A stretch of DNA of 64,000 nt from Argentina anserina (GCF_933775445.1 NC_065873.1:27466001-27530000); one strand, 5' to 3'; shown: positions 50,201 to 62,179, counted from the first letter of the stretch. Notes: a model not told the origin generated them from the letters alone. Numbers and translations are program-made.

Positions 50201-52282
50201 AAGGAAACTTAGGGGTTAATATGAGGTTGAACCTTAGGAAGTAGGTGAACTTACCATTGGCTGTGTGCCCAAGAATCAAACTTTCAGTTGAAATGGCCAC
50301 CTTTTTAGGTTCAGAGTTTTTCTTTTGAGCTACTAGAATTAACTTCTCTAATAAAATAACACTGGGGACAGTGGCGTAGCCAGAAATATCATTTAGGAGG
50401 GTCAAAATTTGAATAATTCCGATCGTAGTAAACGCATACGAGCATTATGAAATAACATAACATAACGGTTATTAGAAACAAATAATTATTTTATATGTCA
50501 TTCTTCTGATTTCAAAGGGACATTCTTCGTATAGTTATATATTTTAATTAACTTGTACACGTACATTTTTGTAGCGTATGTCAAATCATAAATCTATTCT
50601 ATTAATTGATCAACTTATTTATCTAAACTACTCCTTATCACGCAAATTTATCTATACATACAATAGCTAATTTAATTATATCTAGAATAGATATGTCAAA
50701 CAAAAAGAGATAGTGACCATGAGAACACAAGAAAAAAAAAGTATATAAAAGTGAAGCATATAATCAAACAAATTATATATGGATTATAGGGCAAAATCAT
50801 TATTTATTAATAAATAAATGCTGTAAAAAACTACATAAGCAACGAACTCTACAGATGAATGGGCCATAACTTCCTTTCATTTCCAGATATTCTTATGTGA
50901 GGAGGGTCATTATGTATGTTATCTGTATGTAATTAGCACAATAATCAAGCAATGGCTGCCTAGCTTCAGAAACTGAGATGGGTCAATTGGCCCTTCTCGC
51001 CCTACCCTCCCTACGCCTATGACTGGGGAGCTAATGAGTTACGTTTATTAACTGACATCAAGCATAGCCTTTTTCCATTTTGTATTTTTCTTTGTCATAT
51101 CCATTGTGTTTTAGTTTCTTTTAGGGTACTATATTTCTGATTTTGTTTTGAACTACGATGTAGGAGACCTATTGTTTGGCATGTAGTCCAAGTCAATATA
51201 CTGATACATATAAGCATCTAATAGATAACTTCTTCGCTGGTGTATAACCAATCTTCCCCTACTGGATCACTAGAGTCTGGTCAGATGTTGTTTATGTGCA
51301 TCGAGTGATGTGCTATCTTTTGAGTTCCATTCAACTTGTGTAAACTTAATATGCTATGAGTTGCTTGTCCTTTCCTTTGTGTAATTCAACACTCAATTTC
51401 TACCGTAACATGTACAGAAAATAGGCAAAAGGTGACGGTTGATAAGACTACTACCATTTCAGCCACTATAGAGGGGAAAGAAAGTAAAAGGGAACAGGAG
51501 CAAAATTCTGCGCATGGCGACCATTTGGTAATGAATCAATCGGATAAAGATGGTGGCAGTGGTTCTGGATCAGATGGAGGTGATGTGCAAAATAGTAGGC
51601 CAATGTCCCCTGGAACACTGGCCCTGATGTGTGATGAAGATGATAAGATGTTTATGGCAGCTGAGCTGCCAAATGGAAACACGACTAATAGTCAAAGCAC
51701 AACTCAGAATCAATCTCAGGAAATAGGTTGCACAGAGGTTTATGAAGAGCAGGAGAGGGTTGTCCTCTCAGGATTCAGGGATTTCCTGAACGTTCTTATA
51801 ACTCGTGGTAGCATAAAAGGTGAGCTTTCTTAAGTTCAATTGTAAAATTATACTTGTTGAAAGCCAAAATGGGATTATATACTAGGGAAATTGCTAACTA
51901 AGGCCCAAAGGTGTGCATTTTTGAAATGTAGAATTACTTGATCCAACTAAGTTTGAACGAGTTACCAAATGTCAAATATGGTAAAATGAAGCAGGACCCT
52001 ATATGACGACCACATATGTTTTTTACATGTCCAACTACGAGACAGTCCTTACTCATTTGTTTCCACATTGCAGAAACAATGTATTCTCCTGTAGTTAAAA
52101 GGGAGAGGGAAATCCAAAAGGATCTTGTGGAGGGTGGAACCCCAAAGAAACCCATGGGCCAGAAAGTGACATGCAGCAATGACATTGGGAAATCTCCTTC
52201 CACAAATGGTAAAGTGCTTCAGTCAGTAGTCACTTATGTCTCGGGAGTTGGAATGGCCTTGAAAAATAATACCGGGCAATAA
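47293..52282 (+). CDS. Tesmin/TSO1-like CXC protein, TCX5/TCX6 type
   Basis: DNA-binding CPP/TSO1 family protein; TCX5 and TCX6 are LIN54-like parts of the plant DREAM complex, which controls cell-cycle and DNA-methylation genes. Exons are 47293-47702, 48222-48323, 48741-48918, 49123-49464, 49788-49882, 49967-50061, 51418-51819 and 52074-52282, all GT/AG, giving 610 residues. The start [20 protein letters not shown] is followed by a Pro/Gln-rich region. CXC repeat 1 (about 159-198) reads [18 protein letters not shown]; the linker has [12 protein letters not shown] repeat 2 (about 239-279) reads [18 protein letters not shown]. All visible Cys positions are kept. The C-terminus has [13 protein letters not shown]. 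Intron 6 (1.36 kb) is enlarged by a transposon. Confidence 0.93.
50361..51029. mobile_element. 653-bp hAT-like element inside TCX intron 6
   Basis: Perfect 8-bp direct repeats ACTGGGGA lie at 50361-50368 and 51022-51029. The element (50369-51021) begins CAGTGGCGTAG and ends CTACGCCTATG, inverted as CATAGGCGTAG, so its ends match at 9 of 11 positions. The 8-bp target site and CA..TG ends are typical of hAT elements. It has no transposase, so it is non-autonomous. Splicing of the host exons looks unaffected, because the flanking GT and AG are normal. Confidence 0.82.
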
Positions 52283-52739
52283 AATTTAACATTAATAGAA
52301 TCGTTACTTTAGGATAGAATTAGTTCAAGTGCTATCACTGTGCACGATATTTGGGCATGATTTCTTGTCATATATTAGTTGACCTTAGGTCTTGTAAAAC
52401 ATTTTTGGAGAATCTAGTCACAAGTAGACCCTTCTGTTTCAGCAGAATTTGAACCCAAAAATAGCTCTATGTTTGTTATGCTTTCTATATTGATGTATGA
52501 TGCCGTGAAATCTGGGTAACTTTTAAACTTGCTAAAAGAGCTGTTGTTTAATATTTAGCTCCTCACAGTCACAGTTTTACATGAGAACTTGCTTCACCGA
52601 AAATCCGACATTAGATCAGATATAGATAGTTGATATAGTTGAGTTAGCCGTCTTCTGTGGGCCTTGTGGATTTCACGTATTGTGCTAGCTCGTAGTTTTT
52701 TTATTTTCTCTAATAATGCTCCTCTCCTTTGGTGAGTGT

Positions 52740-52916
52740 AGGTAGTGTAGCGGGTCTCGACCCTATATTACGTTTAGTTTAGTTTTATTCTGTCTAATAG
52801 ATAGTGCCTGCCTAGGATGGCTTGTCACCCTTTGCATGATCCTTGTGATCGTTAGAGCCTTGTGCTCGTGTTGGCTTGATGCCTGAGGAATTTGTTTCAT
52901 TCCCCTAAAAAAAAAA
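52740..52916 (+). mobile_element. 3' tail of a LINE/SINE-type retroposon
   Basis: The sequence GCATGATCCTTGTGATC, then TTTGTTTCATTCCCCT and a 10-base A tract (52907-52916), matches the 3' end of the minus-strand retroposon at 29418-30334 with small indels. The 5' boundary and target-site duplication were not found, so this is probably a 5'-truncated copy. Confidence 0.6.
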
Positions 52917-54211
52917 TTACAGAGCAGAGGAGAGCATAATACATAGCTGTTCTCCAGTTGAAACACTAATATCAGGGAATAGTTTGTTATGCTATTAGAT
53001 ACATGACTCCTTCTATGTCCTTCAGTAATTTGATACATGATAGTTTCTTTGTCTGTTTATGCCTCTACTCATGTACCTCTGGCCTATCGATGTTTTAGTG
53101 AAATGTCATTGTGTCGATCCAGATAGCTGGGTTTTTCCTTGTTATTGCTCGACTTTTCGTCCCAATTGCGTGTTATACATGCATAGTGCACAACAGTTGT
53201 GATAATTTTGAAGTCTAGAATTTGTAGTAAGTTGCACAACAGTTGTAATAACTTTTCGTCCCATCATGTCCAACTAGGAGACAGTCCTTACTCATTTATC
53301 CACTTTCTCATTGCGTCCCAAATAGATGCCTTGGAACATTGCCGTCACCTTAGCCTCTTAAATCCACGAAATGACTTTCATGAAATCAATCTTGTTGTAC
53401 TCAAGTCTGGTGGAGCTTCATTGCATCTTCCTACTCTTGTTTGATCAGTCTGAATTGTGCTTCCTACTGCTTTCGTTTCCTTTGGTCATTTTCATTCAAA
53501 CAAAAACTTGTTTACAGCAATGAAGTTTCGCCAAAAATACAAGCTCTTGAACTCAAATCCTTAACGGACTGTTGCTTGTGGACTTAGATAGTTTTGGGGT
53601 TTTGTTATATCCTATTCTCTAGCATAAAATTGCAGGATGTCCCTCTCAACATATGAAAATAATATATTTTGTTTGCATCTTAATGAGTGCTAATCAAAAT
53701 TGCATTTATTTTGTTCGGACAAAGTTTGTGTGCTGGTATAGATTAAAATAGAAACGAATCGAATCAGAATAAGGCACATAAACCAGAATCATGCATTAAC
53801 AAAACGAATAAAAATTGACTATAAATCCCATTATAGTCCAAGAAGATCAACTCTCTCTTCACCTCATGCAAGAATTTGTACCCAAAACACCATCTGCTTT
53901 AGGTTTAACTTATCAAGTTAACCCCCCAAATTCAAATTAACCATATCAAGAGCTTCATAAAACCCAGAATTATCATCAATGAGACAACACTCCAAAAACA
54001 CCTTCACAATTTGTAATTATTATTTCCCCAAAAACAATAATAATATTGTTATTTCAATAATTACACCAACACAAACACAACCTTTCTCTCCTAAAATCAC
54101 AATGACCCACTCTCTCATCATCCCTCTACCTCTGCAGCACACCACTCTATCATCACCATCATCCCATTCACCACCCACCACCCTCTCCGACGTGTCACCT
54201 CCCCTGGCCCA
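52917..54211. other. TCX 3' flank and hydrolase upstream region
   Basis: AT-rich and non-coding. A ~100-bp zone near 53150-53265 contains short repeated motifs (CTTTTCGTCCCA, TGCACAACAGTTGT). No gene is supported. Confidence 0.4.
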
Positions 54212-54260
54212 CACGTGGCAACGCCAAGGCCCGTACCCGCCACAAATATTCCCCTATAAA
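54212..54260 (+). promoter_or_regulatory. Hydrolase promoter: G-box and TATA box
   Basis: A CACGTG G-box at 54212-54217 and TATAAA at 54255-54260 sit 104-109 and 61-66 bp ahead of the hydrolase ATG at 54321. The spacing is right for a plant core promoter, with transcription starting near 54285-54290. Confidence 0.7.
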
Positions 54261-54320
54261 ACCCGGTGCCTGTCTCAGTCGACAAGACACAGATCAAACC
54301 GCAACACTCAGATCACCCAA

Positions 54321-57008
54321 ATGGCCGAGGAAGCTGTTGACGCCCAGAAGCTTCGTTCCGAGTTTCACAAAGTGTTGAGTAGCAGGCGATGTGGCGAAGG
54401 TGAGCTTATTCAGAAGTGATTTGTCTTTTTTTATTGATCGGTCATCAGTTTTAAGTTTCCAGTGACATGAAAAGTGGCGTTGTTTCAGTTCCGTTGACGG
54501 TGGAGCCGGCGAAACCGGTGACTGATCCTCTGTTTCAGGAGGTTAACCCTCCAAGCTTCAGCGAGGTTTGAGTTCTCGCGTCCAACGTTTGATTCCTAAG
54601 TCTAATGTTGTTGTATTATTCAAGGTTTGAGTTCTGTTGTTGTATTATTCAAATGTTGTTGGTTTGTTGGGTATTGTACATTAGGCAATGAATGCTTGCC
54701 CCAAGGCTAACGTTACTAACTTTAAGGAGAAGCTTCAGGAGGAAAATCTTTACCTAATTACTGAGGTAATTGTTGTGTTTGTTTTGAGATTGTTAGGATG
54801 GAATGATTTAAAAAATTGTGTTGGTAAATTTTGGATTGAGTTGATAGGCAGGAGAGCAGGGGAGGTTACCTGTGTTGATTTTGAGCATGAAGGAGGAGAA
54901 TGGTGACCAGAAGAAGCCTGCTGTTGTTTTTCTGCATAGCACTAACAAGAACAAAGAGTGGCTAAGACCACTGCTTGAGGTAGCTGTGTTTGATCTTTAT
55001 TGTTTCACCCTCAAATAGTTGTTTATGATCATTGTTTCTGTTTAACCACAGTTTGTAGAAATGAGGTGTATTTGGCTTTTCTTTTCCAGGCGTATGCTTC
55101 GAGGGGATATGTAGCAATTGCCATTGATTCTCGCTACCATGGTGAACGTGCCACCAATAGAACCACTTACCGAGATGTGGGTATTCTTATGCCGTGCACT
55201 TTAGTTATGAAATATTGGCTTATTGATACTAAAATTACAATCTGCAACTGTTTTGTTTGACACATTTACTGTCTAAGAGCTAGTTCATTGGCTTATCTCT
55301 GCAAAAATAAAGCATCATATAAATACTGATTCTAAGAGCAAGGCTTGGTTTTGATTGGTAATCTTATTCATGTGCAGGCTCTCATATCAGCATGGAAAAG
55401 GGGTGATACAATGCCTTTCTTATTCGATACGGTAATTACTAAAATCCCTTATAAAGTTGTCTGCAAGTTAGATAGTTACACAACTATTAACGATCTTCAT
55501 GTAATAGTTAAATCGAAACATAGTTGAAATTCTACCCTGAGAAAGTATTGTTAGTGAAATAATTAGGGTTAGTACTTTGATGGTTTGTTTCTTGAACGAT
55601 GCAAGTTTTATTATGGCAGGTCTGGGACTTGATAAAATTGGCAAATTATCTAACACAAAGGGAGGATATAGACCCTGCTAGGCTTGGAATCACTGGTGAA
55701 TCACTGGGAGGTGTGCAAAGATTACTTCATAAGATGGGAACTTTTCAACATGAATTTTGTGAAAAAAGAACTGATCTTGTTAAAACGCAATGCAGGTATG
55801 CATGCATGGCTAGCTGCTGCTGCTGACACCCGCTATGCAGTGGTTGTCCCTATAATTGGTGTTCAGGTATCATGTCTAATTCATTTACCTCTATGCTTAT
55901 AAAATAGGAGTACAACCAATTCACCCTTTATGCTACTATGGTAGGGGTTTCGATGGGCACTAGAGAATGATAAGTGGCAAGCTCGAGTTGCCAGTATAAA
56001 ACCTGTTTTTGAAGGTAAAAAATAGTATAATGTTCAGTTTTGATGTCCATTTTAATAGCAATTTGCAGAGCTATTTTTGTGTTTGGTTCTCTGATTCTTT
56101 TATTTTGTTGGTTGCGTTTCCAGAAGCACAAACTGATCTAAACAAAAGTGCGATTGACAAAGAAGTAGTGGAGAAGGTTAGTTGCATACTTCTCTCCTGA
56201 GTTCTGATGTAATATCTGGATAGAGTTTGGTAGCATACTGAAGTTGGATGCATCTACCAATTTTACATATCTGAACAGGTGTGGGATAGGATTGCTCCAG
56301 GTCTGGCCTCTCAGTTTGATTCTCCCTATACGGTTCCAGCTATTGCACCGCGTCCTCTATTGATCTTAAATGGTAAGCCCTTGTTTGAATTTTAACCAAT
56401 AATCATCATACCCAGATTATAATGCAGTACAATACTTAAATTTATCATTATAACCCCTGAAATTTCTGTTGTCCACTGAAGGCTGGACAAGTCCTACAAT
56501 GCTCTCAAATGTGTCAAATTTTCTGTTAACCCTCAATTGAATAATCACCTATATAATTTTTTTGTTTGTTTCTGGTCATGAAAGATCATATCTTTTATTC
56601 CAGTCTCATGTAAACTTTTTCCAAATATTAGGTGCAGAAGATCCTCGATGTCCACTCGCTGGTCTAGACGTTCCTAAAGCGAGAGCACTCAAGGCTTACG
56701 AAGCTGCAAAGACTGCAGATAAATTTAAGGTATCCCCTTCTCTTTAAACAAGTTACCTTCATCAGAATATGTAGAAAGCGGGATATTCAGTTTTAACTCT
56801 ACATCCCATATTTTACAGTTAAATGCAAAGTAGTGTTTCCTTTGTTTTTTTTTTTTTTTTTCAAATTGGAGATTAATTGGCATAGCTGATGTATATTCGC
56901 CACTTTGTTTAAACTCAGTTAATAGCAGAGCCCGGCATCGGCCACCAAATGACCGCTCTTATGGTAAAAGAGGCAAGCCATTGGTTTGATCAATTTCTCA
57001 TGTGGTGA
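54321..57008 (+). CDS. Alpha/beta-hydrolase superfamily protein
   Basis: A plant alpha/beta-hydrolase of the At5g25770-like kind, of unknown substrate. Thirteen small exons are 54321-54399, 54489-54565, 54685-54765, 54848-54979, 55090-55176, 55378-55431, 55620-55710, 55796-55866, 55945-56014, 56124-56176, 56279-56372, 56632-56729 and 56919-57008, giving 358 residues. The nucleophile motif GITGESLGG places Ser198. Likely acid and base are the Asp in NGAEDPRCP and the His in GIGHQMT. Oxyanion-side sequence VVFLHSTNKNKEW and the SRYHGER segment are conserved. There is no signal peptide or membrane helix, so it is probably cytosolic or plastidic. It has a TATA box and G-box upstream. Splice sites are all canonical and no lesion is seen. 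Confidence 0.92.
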
Positions 57009-57228
57009 GGCGCTGTTTGGTGAAAATTGTTGTCTAAAATCTCTCTTCCAGTGTATAATAGATGTGTCTGTCATTTCTTGGCGCTTGTAAGAATAACTGT
57101 GAGAGTTGTGGTTATCTCATTTATGTTGTATTCATTATTGGTGAAGTATGTAAGAACCATGCAACAAATTAAATGCTTAGTAAGAAGAGTATGTCAGTTT
57201 AATCGGTTATCCTTATTTGACTTCGTAT

Positions 57229-57365
57229 GTTTACCTTTGCTCATTAGGAATGAATATTGGTTGATTTTATACATCTAGAATTTGGCTGTTTACCTCTGCT
57301 CATTAGGAATGAATATTGGTTGATTTTATACATCTAGAATTTGGCTGTTTACTTTTGTTCATTAG
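57229..57365 (+). repeat. 59-bp tandem repeat, 2.3 copies
   Basis: Units at 57229-57287 and 57288-57346 are nearly identical (starting GTTTACCT and containing AATGAATATTGGTTGATTTT), with a partial third copy to 57365. Related TTTGTTCATTAGGAAT motifs lie in front of the second F-box gene near 58325-58405, so this promoter-side repeat belongs to the duplicated F-box unit. Confidence 0.85.
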
Positions 57366-57439
57366 GATTAGGAATCAATAAACAAAATCTGAGATCAAAC
57401 CAGGGCTATAAGTTTAAATCAAACAACAAAATCTTAGAG

Positions 57440-58234
57440 ATGGAGCAGGTGGCCAGTATAGAAGACCTCTTTGAGATTCTTGTGCGCGTTCCCGCTCGAC
57501 CTCTGGTCCGATTCAAATGTGTCTCCAAGCGTTGGCTCTCTTATCTCCGATCCACACCCTTCAGAACCCCCGCTCCTCCGTCTCTGCCGTCTTTCCTATG
57601 ATATTCGAATTCACTGCTGCCTTATCTTTCATCCCTCTAAATGATCTTGATCCTGGAAACCAAAATCTATCTGGTTCACCCAACTCAGGCAACCCTCTTA
57701 ACATCGTTCTAGACCTGCATGAGTGGATCGAGATTCTCCAGTCCTGTAATGGCCTCTTTTTATGTCGTTCCTTCAGAAGAAAACTAGTAACCCCATCGGT
57801 CTATCACTTCTATGTTCTTAATCCTACTACCAACCAATTCTCCACACTTATGCTTCCGCCAGGTCAAACAGGTAACATCGTCAATCAATTGCAAGCTTTG
57901 GCTTTTGACCCTTCCAAATCACCTCATTACAAGGTGATCTTCTTTCTTCTATATAGTCGTACGTGATGTTAATTCTCGCATGTCCGAAACTAAAAGTTGG
58001 AGACAGAAAGAGATATCTCACAGTTTTAAGCTGTGTTACGATGGAGCGGTATACTGGAATGACACAGCTCATTGGGTAGGGATTCAGAAAGATATGGTGT
58101 ACTATCACATAGATGATGAGCCTGTCGGACAGCTCGTTGGATGTGGCATGTCATCCCTCCTTTCGTGTATATCCTTAGCTTCACTTGCCAGTTGCCATGG
58201 TCGTGCAGAAATCTATTTGTGGTTTAAATTCTAA
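57440..58234 (+). pseudogene. F-box gene, decayed tandem copy
   Basis: Begins MEQVASIEDLFEILVRVPAR and LVRFKCVSKRWLS, matching the F-box of the intact neighbour at 58508-59710. Within 110 bp the frame is lost: the neighbour's DPKFCRR codons are missing. The match then continues in other frames as SVSAVFP, FQSCNGLF-like EILQSCNGLFLC, YVLNPTTNQFST and LAFDPSKSPHYK. Around 57950-58010 the frame changes again to SETKSWR, then YWNDTAHWVGIQK. It stops at about 58234, lacking the C-terminal third. It is clearly a pseudogene, formed by tandem duplication and decay. Confidence 0.85.
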
Positions 58235-58450
58235 ACCGATACTCTCTTCTTTCAATAGTAAAATAGCCATGTATGAAAATTGTTCTCATAGTTTAATCGG
58301 GTTATTTGACTCGGCTTGTTTTCCTTTGTTCATTAGGAATCAATAAGGATGAATAATTCGATTCATAGACGTATTCATTTGACTGCTATCTTTTGTTCAT
58401 TAGGATTAGTAATGCATTATAATTCAGTATTACTTTTCAGATTTGATGGC

Positions 58451-58458
58451 TATATAAA
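58451..58458 (+). promoter_or_regulatory. TATA box of the intact F-box gene
   Basis: TATATAAA at 58451-58458, about 50 bp ahead of the first ATG at 58508. It is the clearest core promoter in this interval. Confidence 0.65.
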
Positions 58459-58507
58459 GCCCAAAGAGTTATAAAATACTTTCAGAGAGATTTTATTGAG
58501 ATATAAC

Positions 58508-59710
58508 ATGCAGCATTTCTCCAAGAAAAAGAAGGATGACATGGAGCAGGTGGCCAGTATAGAAGAGCTCCTTACTGAAATTCTTGTGCGCCTACCAGCT
58601 CGACCTCTGGTCCGATTCAAATGTGTCTCCAAACATTGGCTCTCTCTTATCTCCGACCCAAAATTCTGTCGCCGCCACACCCTTCAAAATTTCAGCCCCT
58701 CCGTCTCTGCCGTCTTCCCTTATCCATCCAGATCCACTACTGCCTTATCTTTCATCCCTCTTGGTGCTCTTGGTCATAACCCTAGAAGTAGTAACCATGC
58801 AAACCAAACTCTACCGTGTTCCACCAACTCATGTCATCCTTTTAACTTCGTTCCAAACCTGCATGAGATCATGATTTTCCAGTCCTGTAATGGCCTCTTC
58901 TTATGTTGTCCCAGAGTCACAACTATACCACCACGATACTACGTTCTCAATCCCACTACCAATCAGTTCTCCACAATTATCTATCCAGGTCATGTAAGCA
59001 CTTACATCTCCCATCAGGCTTTGGCATTTGACCCTTCCCGATCACCTCATTACAAGCTGCTCCTCTTCCGGGGAGTTAGCTTTTGGGACTCGGATTTGTT
59101 CATAGACATATATTCGTCTGAGACTAAATCTTGGAGAATTGCCGAGTCCTCCTTCAGTAATCTCGATTGTCATCCCAAATATAATGGAGTGGTATACTGC
59201 AATGGCGCAGTTCATTGGGTAGGGGATCCTAAACAGATCTCATACTACCACATAAATGATGAGCGAGTCGGACATGTCTTTGAGCTTGACAGACGTACTC
59301 ATGAGTCTAAGTATGGATTTCTTCAGGAGTCTCATTGTGGTGGCAGCCATTTGCATCTTATTGATATATATTCTTCACATATCCAAGTGTTGGAGTTAGA
59401 GAGAGACTACTCTGGTTTTCGTCTTAAGTATCATATTGAACTTGATCGCATTTTCACTACCTTATTATGGCCAAGAAAGATGAAATTTTCTGTTCTCTAT
59501 CTTAGTCGAGAGAAAATTGAAGGAGATGAAAGTTCATACTTGCTACTGCATAATCCTGGTCAAATCTTCTGGTATAATCTCAAAAGCAACATCTCCAAAT
59601 CTTTTCAGCTAACTCCCAGGCGAGCAAGTAAGGAGGAACTACGTGTTGGATTACCCAATATTAAGGGGGTGTTGAACTTTCAATATATGGAGACTTTGGC
59701 TGGTGTTTGA
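58508..59710 (+). CDS. F-box protein with an F-box-associated (FBA) domain
   Basis: A single-exon gene of 400 residues from the ATG at 58508, or 389 from the ATG at 58541 (MEQVASIEELLTEILVRLPA), which better fits the family start. F-box motif: LPARPLVRFKCVSKHWLSLI, which would bind SKP1 in an SCF ubiquitin ligase. The rest matches the plant FBA_1-type interaction domain, with LAFDPSRSPHYK, SSETKSWR, YNGVVYCNGAVHWVG and LSREKIEGDESS. It sits beside its decayed tandem copy, the usual pattern for this fast-evolving family. The target substrate cannot be guessed. A TATA box lies about 50 bp upstream. Confidence 0.9.
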   Translation: MQHFSKKKKDDMEQVASIEELLTEILVRLPARPLVRFKCVSKHWLSLISDPKFCRRHTLQNFSPSVSAVFPYPSRSTTALSFIPLGALGHNPRSSNHANQTLPCSTNSCHPFNFVPNLHEIMIFQSCNGLFLCCPRVTTIPPRYYVLNPTTNQFSTIIYPGHVSTYISHQALAFDPSRSPHYKLLLFRGVSFWDSDLFIDIYSSETKSWRIAESSFSNLDCHPKYNGVVYCNGAVHWVGDPKQISYYHINDERVGHVFELDRRTHESKYGFLQESHCGGSHLHLIDIYSSHIQVLELERDYSGFRLKYHIELDRIFTTLLWPRKMKFSVLYLSREKIEGDESSYLLLHNPGQIFWYNLKSNISKSFQLTPRRASKEELRVGLPNIKGVLNFQYMETLAGV

Positions 59711-60155
59711 TTCAAGTTATCAGATTGCTTGCGGTAACGGCCACAACAGGTTCTTACAAAAGGAAATTTTCCAGGCACTGTTAGGTATTTGATGGTTTAC
59801 CTGTTGACTTTACTTCCATGTTAATTTCAGCTTGAATTACTCCTACCTGGTTCTTCACAACATTAGGTAACCGTCTTTGCAATCTAGCAACTCTTTTTTC
59901 AGTGTGAAATCCTGGTTCTTGTAGGTTCATAACATTTTGTTTTAGCTGCCGCTATATTTCAGCAAATTCTAGCAATATTTTTACAGAACCAAGATACTTT
60001 GGAAAATGAATGTTGCTACTAGCTATTATTTTTATACATGTTTAAGTGATGAACAGAAAGACTGGCTGATCCCCAATGAAATTTGACAGTATTATTACAC
60101 AATACCATACACAGTGGCCGAAACCCTCACAACAATTGAGAAGTTTTACAACACT
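59711..60155. other. Convergent 3' spacer
   Basis: Shared 3' flank of the plus-strand F-box gene and minus-strand PEX4. No gene recognised. Confidence 0.5.
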
Positions 60156-61868
60156 TCACCCTTTCTTGGGCATGGCGGCAAGCCTAGTGTACATTCTTGC
60201 CATGGAATGGTACCCCTTGATATCGCCAGCACGCAGAAGATTGCCTGCAAGGAACATCAATCGCTGAGGAATAAAAGAAGGTACATCAAAAGATTGGATC
60301 TCTAAATATCAGGATCTGACATATTTTCATATCCCACAAAACATGTTCTTTGATAAACTAAAACTACAATATCTTATCCTACTTTGCCTTTTTCTGTCAT
60401 TTTGCCCTATAGGAGGTATCGACTCACTGAACGAACAGTCACTAGCCCACTTTTAAGTGAAAGAGCAAGAGATTTATGGTGTTAAGCATCCTTTGAAGAT
60501 TATAAATATGAGCAAGCATCTGTTTGTCGTTATTTTTTCTGGCTCTTGACCATTGAGGTTGCTAGAATTGATAAATTCAAATGTATAACTAACTTACCTG
60601 AATCACAGTTTAGCGGGCTATCAGGTTCTGGATGAGCCATTAAAGCAATTATGGCCCTACAGACAGACTGAAGTGTCCAAGCAGGGCTCCATGCATTCTT
60701 CAAGATGTCAAGGCATATCTCTCCTGTCTGCGTTAGAGGAACAACTTATTATATGGATCAGAAGTTGTTTTCAGTTGGTGATATAGCACTAGTTGTAAGA
60801 GGATAAACCCAGTTCAGGAAACAACTACTCATGGATTTCAAGAAGTTAACAGTAATGAGTGGCCCCCACCCCAATAAAAACAAGAATAAGTAAAAGAGCT
60901 TCAAATAAGTCAATTTTCATTACTGAATAAAAGGCTACTTCAAACTCAGAAGAAATTTAAGTACTCCTAAAAAAAGGTGACTGAAATCCATGACTAAAAT
61001 ATCTTGGAGCCTTTAACGCACGCTCATCTTAGAAATCTTTCCACATTTTGAAACTTGGATTATACCTAACATAAGGTACCACATGAAAGTTTTAGTCTTC
61101 TAGAGAAGCTGTAATTCAAGTTCAAACATATCAGAGAGTTTTCATACCTTGAAATGCACATTTGGATGGAAGATTTTTGTCAGGAACCTGACTTGTGGGG
61201 GTTGCAATGGATATTGCTCGGGCACTGCAAAAGCCAGCTGAAATATTCCACCCTCAAACGGAGTCTCCGACGGTCCCTACATAATAAGTACACAGTTGAG
61301 ATCAACCCATATAATTCACCAAGTTCAACTTGACACAACCGAGCTTACCTTGACGAGAGCCGTCCACTTAAATATGTTGGAGTCATCACAAACTAACTGA
61401 ATATCTGGATCTGCAACTTTCTCTCGTTGAACCTCTTTATATTCCTTGAAAAGCCTAGCTCTTGATGCCTGCACAAAACCTTAATCCGTCAACAAAGGCC
61501 ATAGTCAGTTAATTCACCTCTGACACCGTACGCAACATAACAATCACTTAAGTTTCTTTCATTCATAACCATCCAAGGAGGCTTCATACTCTCTTCATGT
61601 TCTCTCTCAATCATTAAGTAAACTCCCCTATGTCTTTTTTCGGTTACCGTTCTCCCCTCAGCTCCCAAAACTTATGTTCAACCTGCATATCTGATCCTTA
61701 TTCTCCCTCATATCTCACCTTTATACCAGTTTGCCTCATATTTCCCTCCGAAACTAGTATTAATCAGCTAAGCTAACCCTCATCGAATTCTTAATGTTCT
61801 AAACCTAAGCAGCATTAGGATAAAGCATTCACACACAAAAAACCCCCAAAAACTCAACTAACCTGCAT
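60156..61868 (-). CDS. PEX4: Peroxin-4 ubiquitin-conjugating enzyme (PEX4/UBC21)
   Basis: E2 enzyme at the peroxisome membrane that, anchored by PEX22, ubiquitinates the PEX5 import receptor for recycling. Exons on the minus strand are 61868-61863 (Met-Gln only), 61468-61349, 61276-61148, 60727-60598 and 60244-60156, giving 157 residues, exactly the Arabidopsis length. The UBC fold shows [30 protein letters not shown] and [20 protein letters not shown]. The active Cys is Cys90. Further family signatures are [20 protein letters not shown] and the C-terminal LAAMPKKG. The first coding exon holds only two codons, which is why a simple frame search misses it. Splice borders are canonical. Confidence 0.95.
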
Positions 61869-62135
61869 CTTAATAATGGTAAAGCTTAGTATACAAGCAC
61901 TAGACCGCAAAGCCCAATATCCTGAACGGGTTCTGATTGGTCCTACATGTACATAACAAACAGTAAAAATCATAAGCGAATGGATTTCTGATATTGAGTT
62001 AGATTAAAGCTGAGCTGAAAGTTTGATTCAAACATAAAAACAATTATGGTTTAGCGACGACTGATTTTGTCTCTATCAGAATTGAAACTACTGAAGATTT
62101 TACGAGTCGTACCTTTTTCCGGTGAAGCGACGACG

Positions 62136-62137
<2 letters not shown>

Positions 62138-62176
<39 letters not shown>
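62138..62176 (-). repeat. (GA)n microsatellite in the PEX4 leader
   Basis: A 19-20-unit AG run on the plus strand, that is (CT)n in the sense of PEX4. It lies about 270 bp upstream of the start codon, where a 5' UTR is expected. Confidence 0.85.
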
Positions 62177-62179
<3 letters not shown>

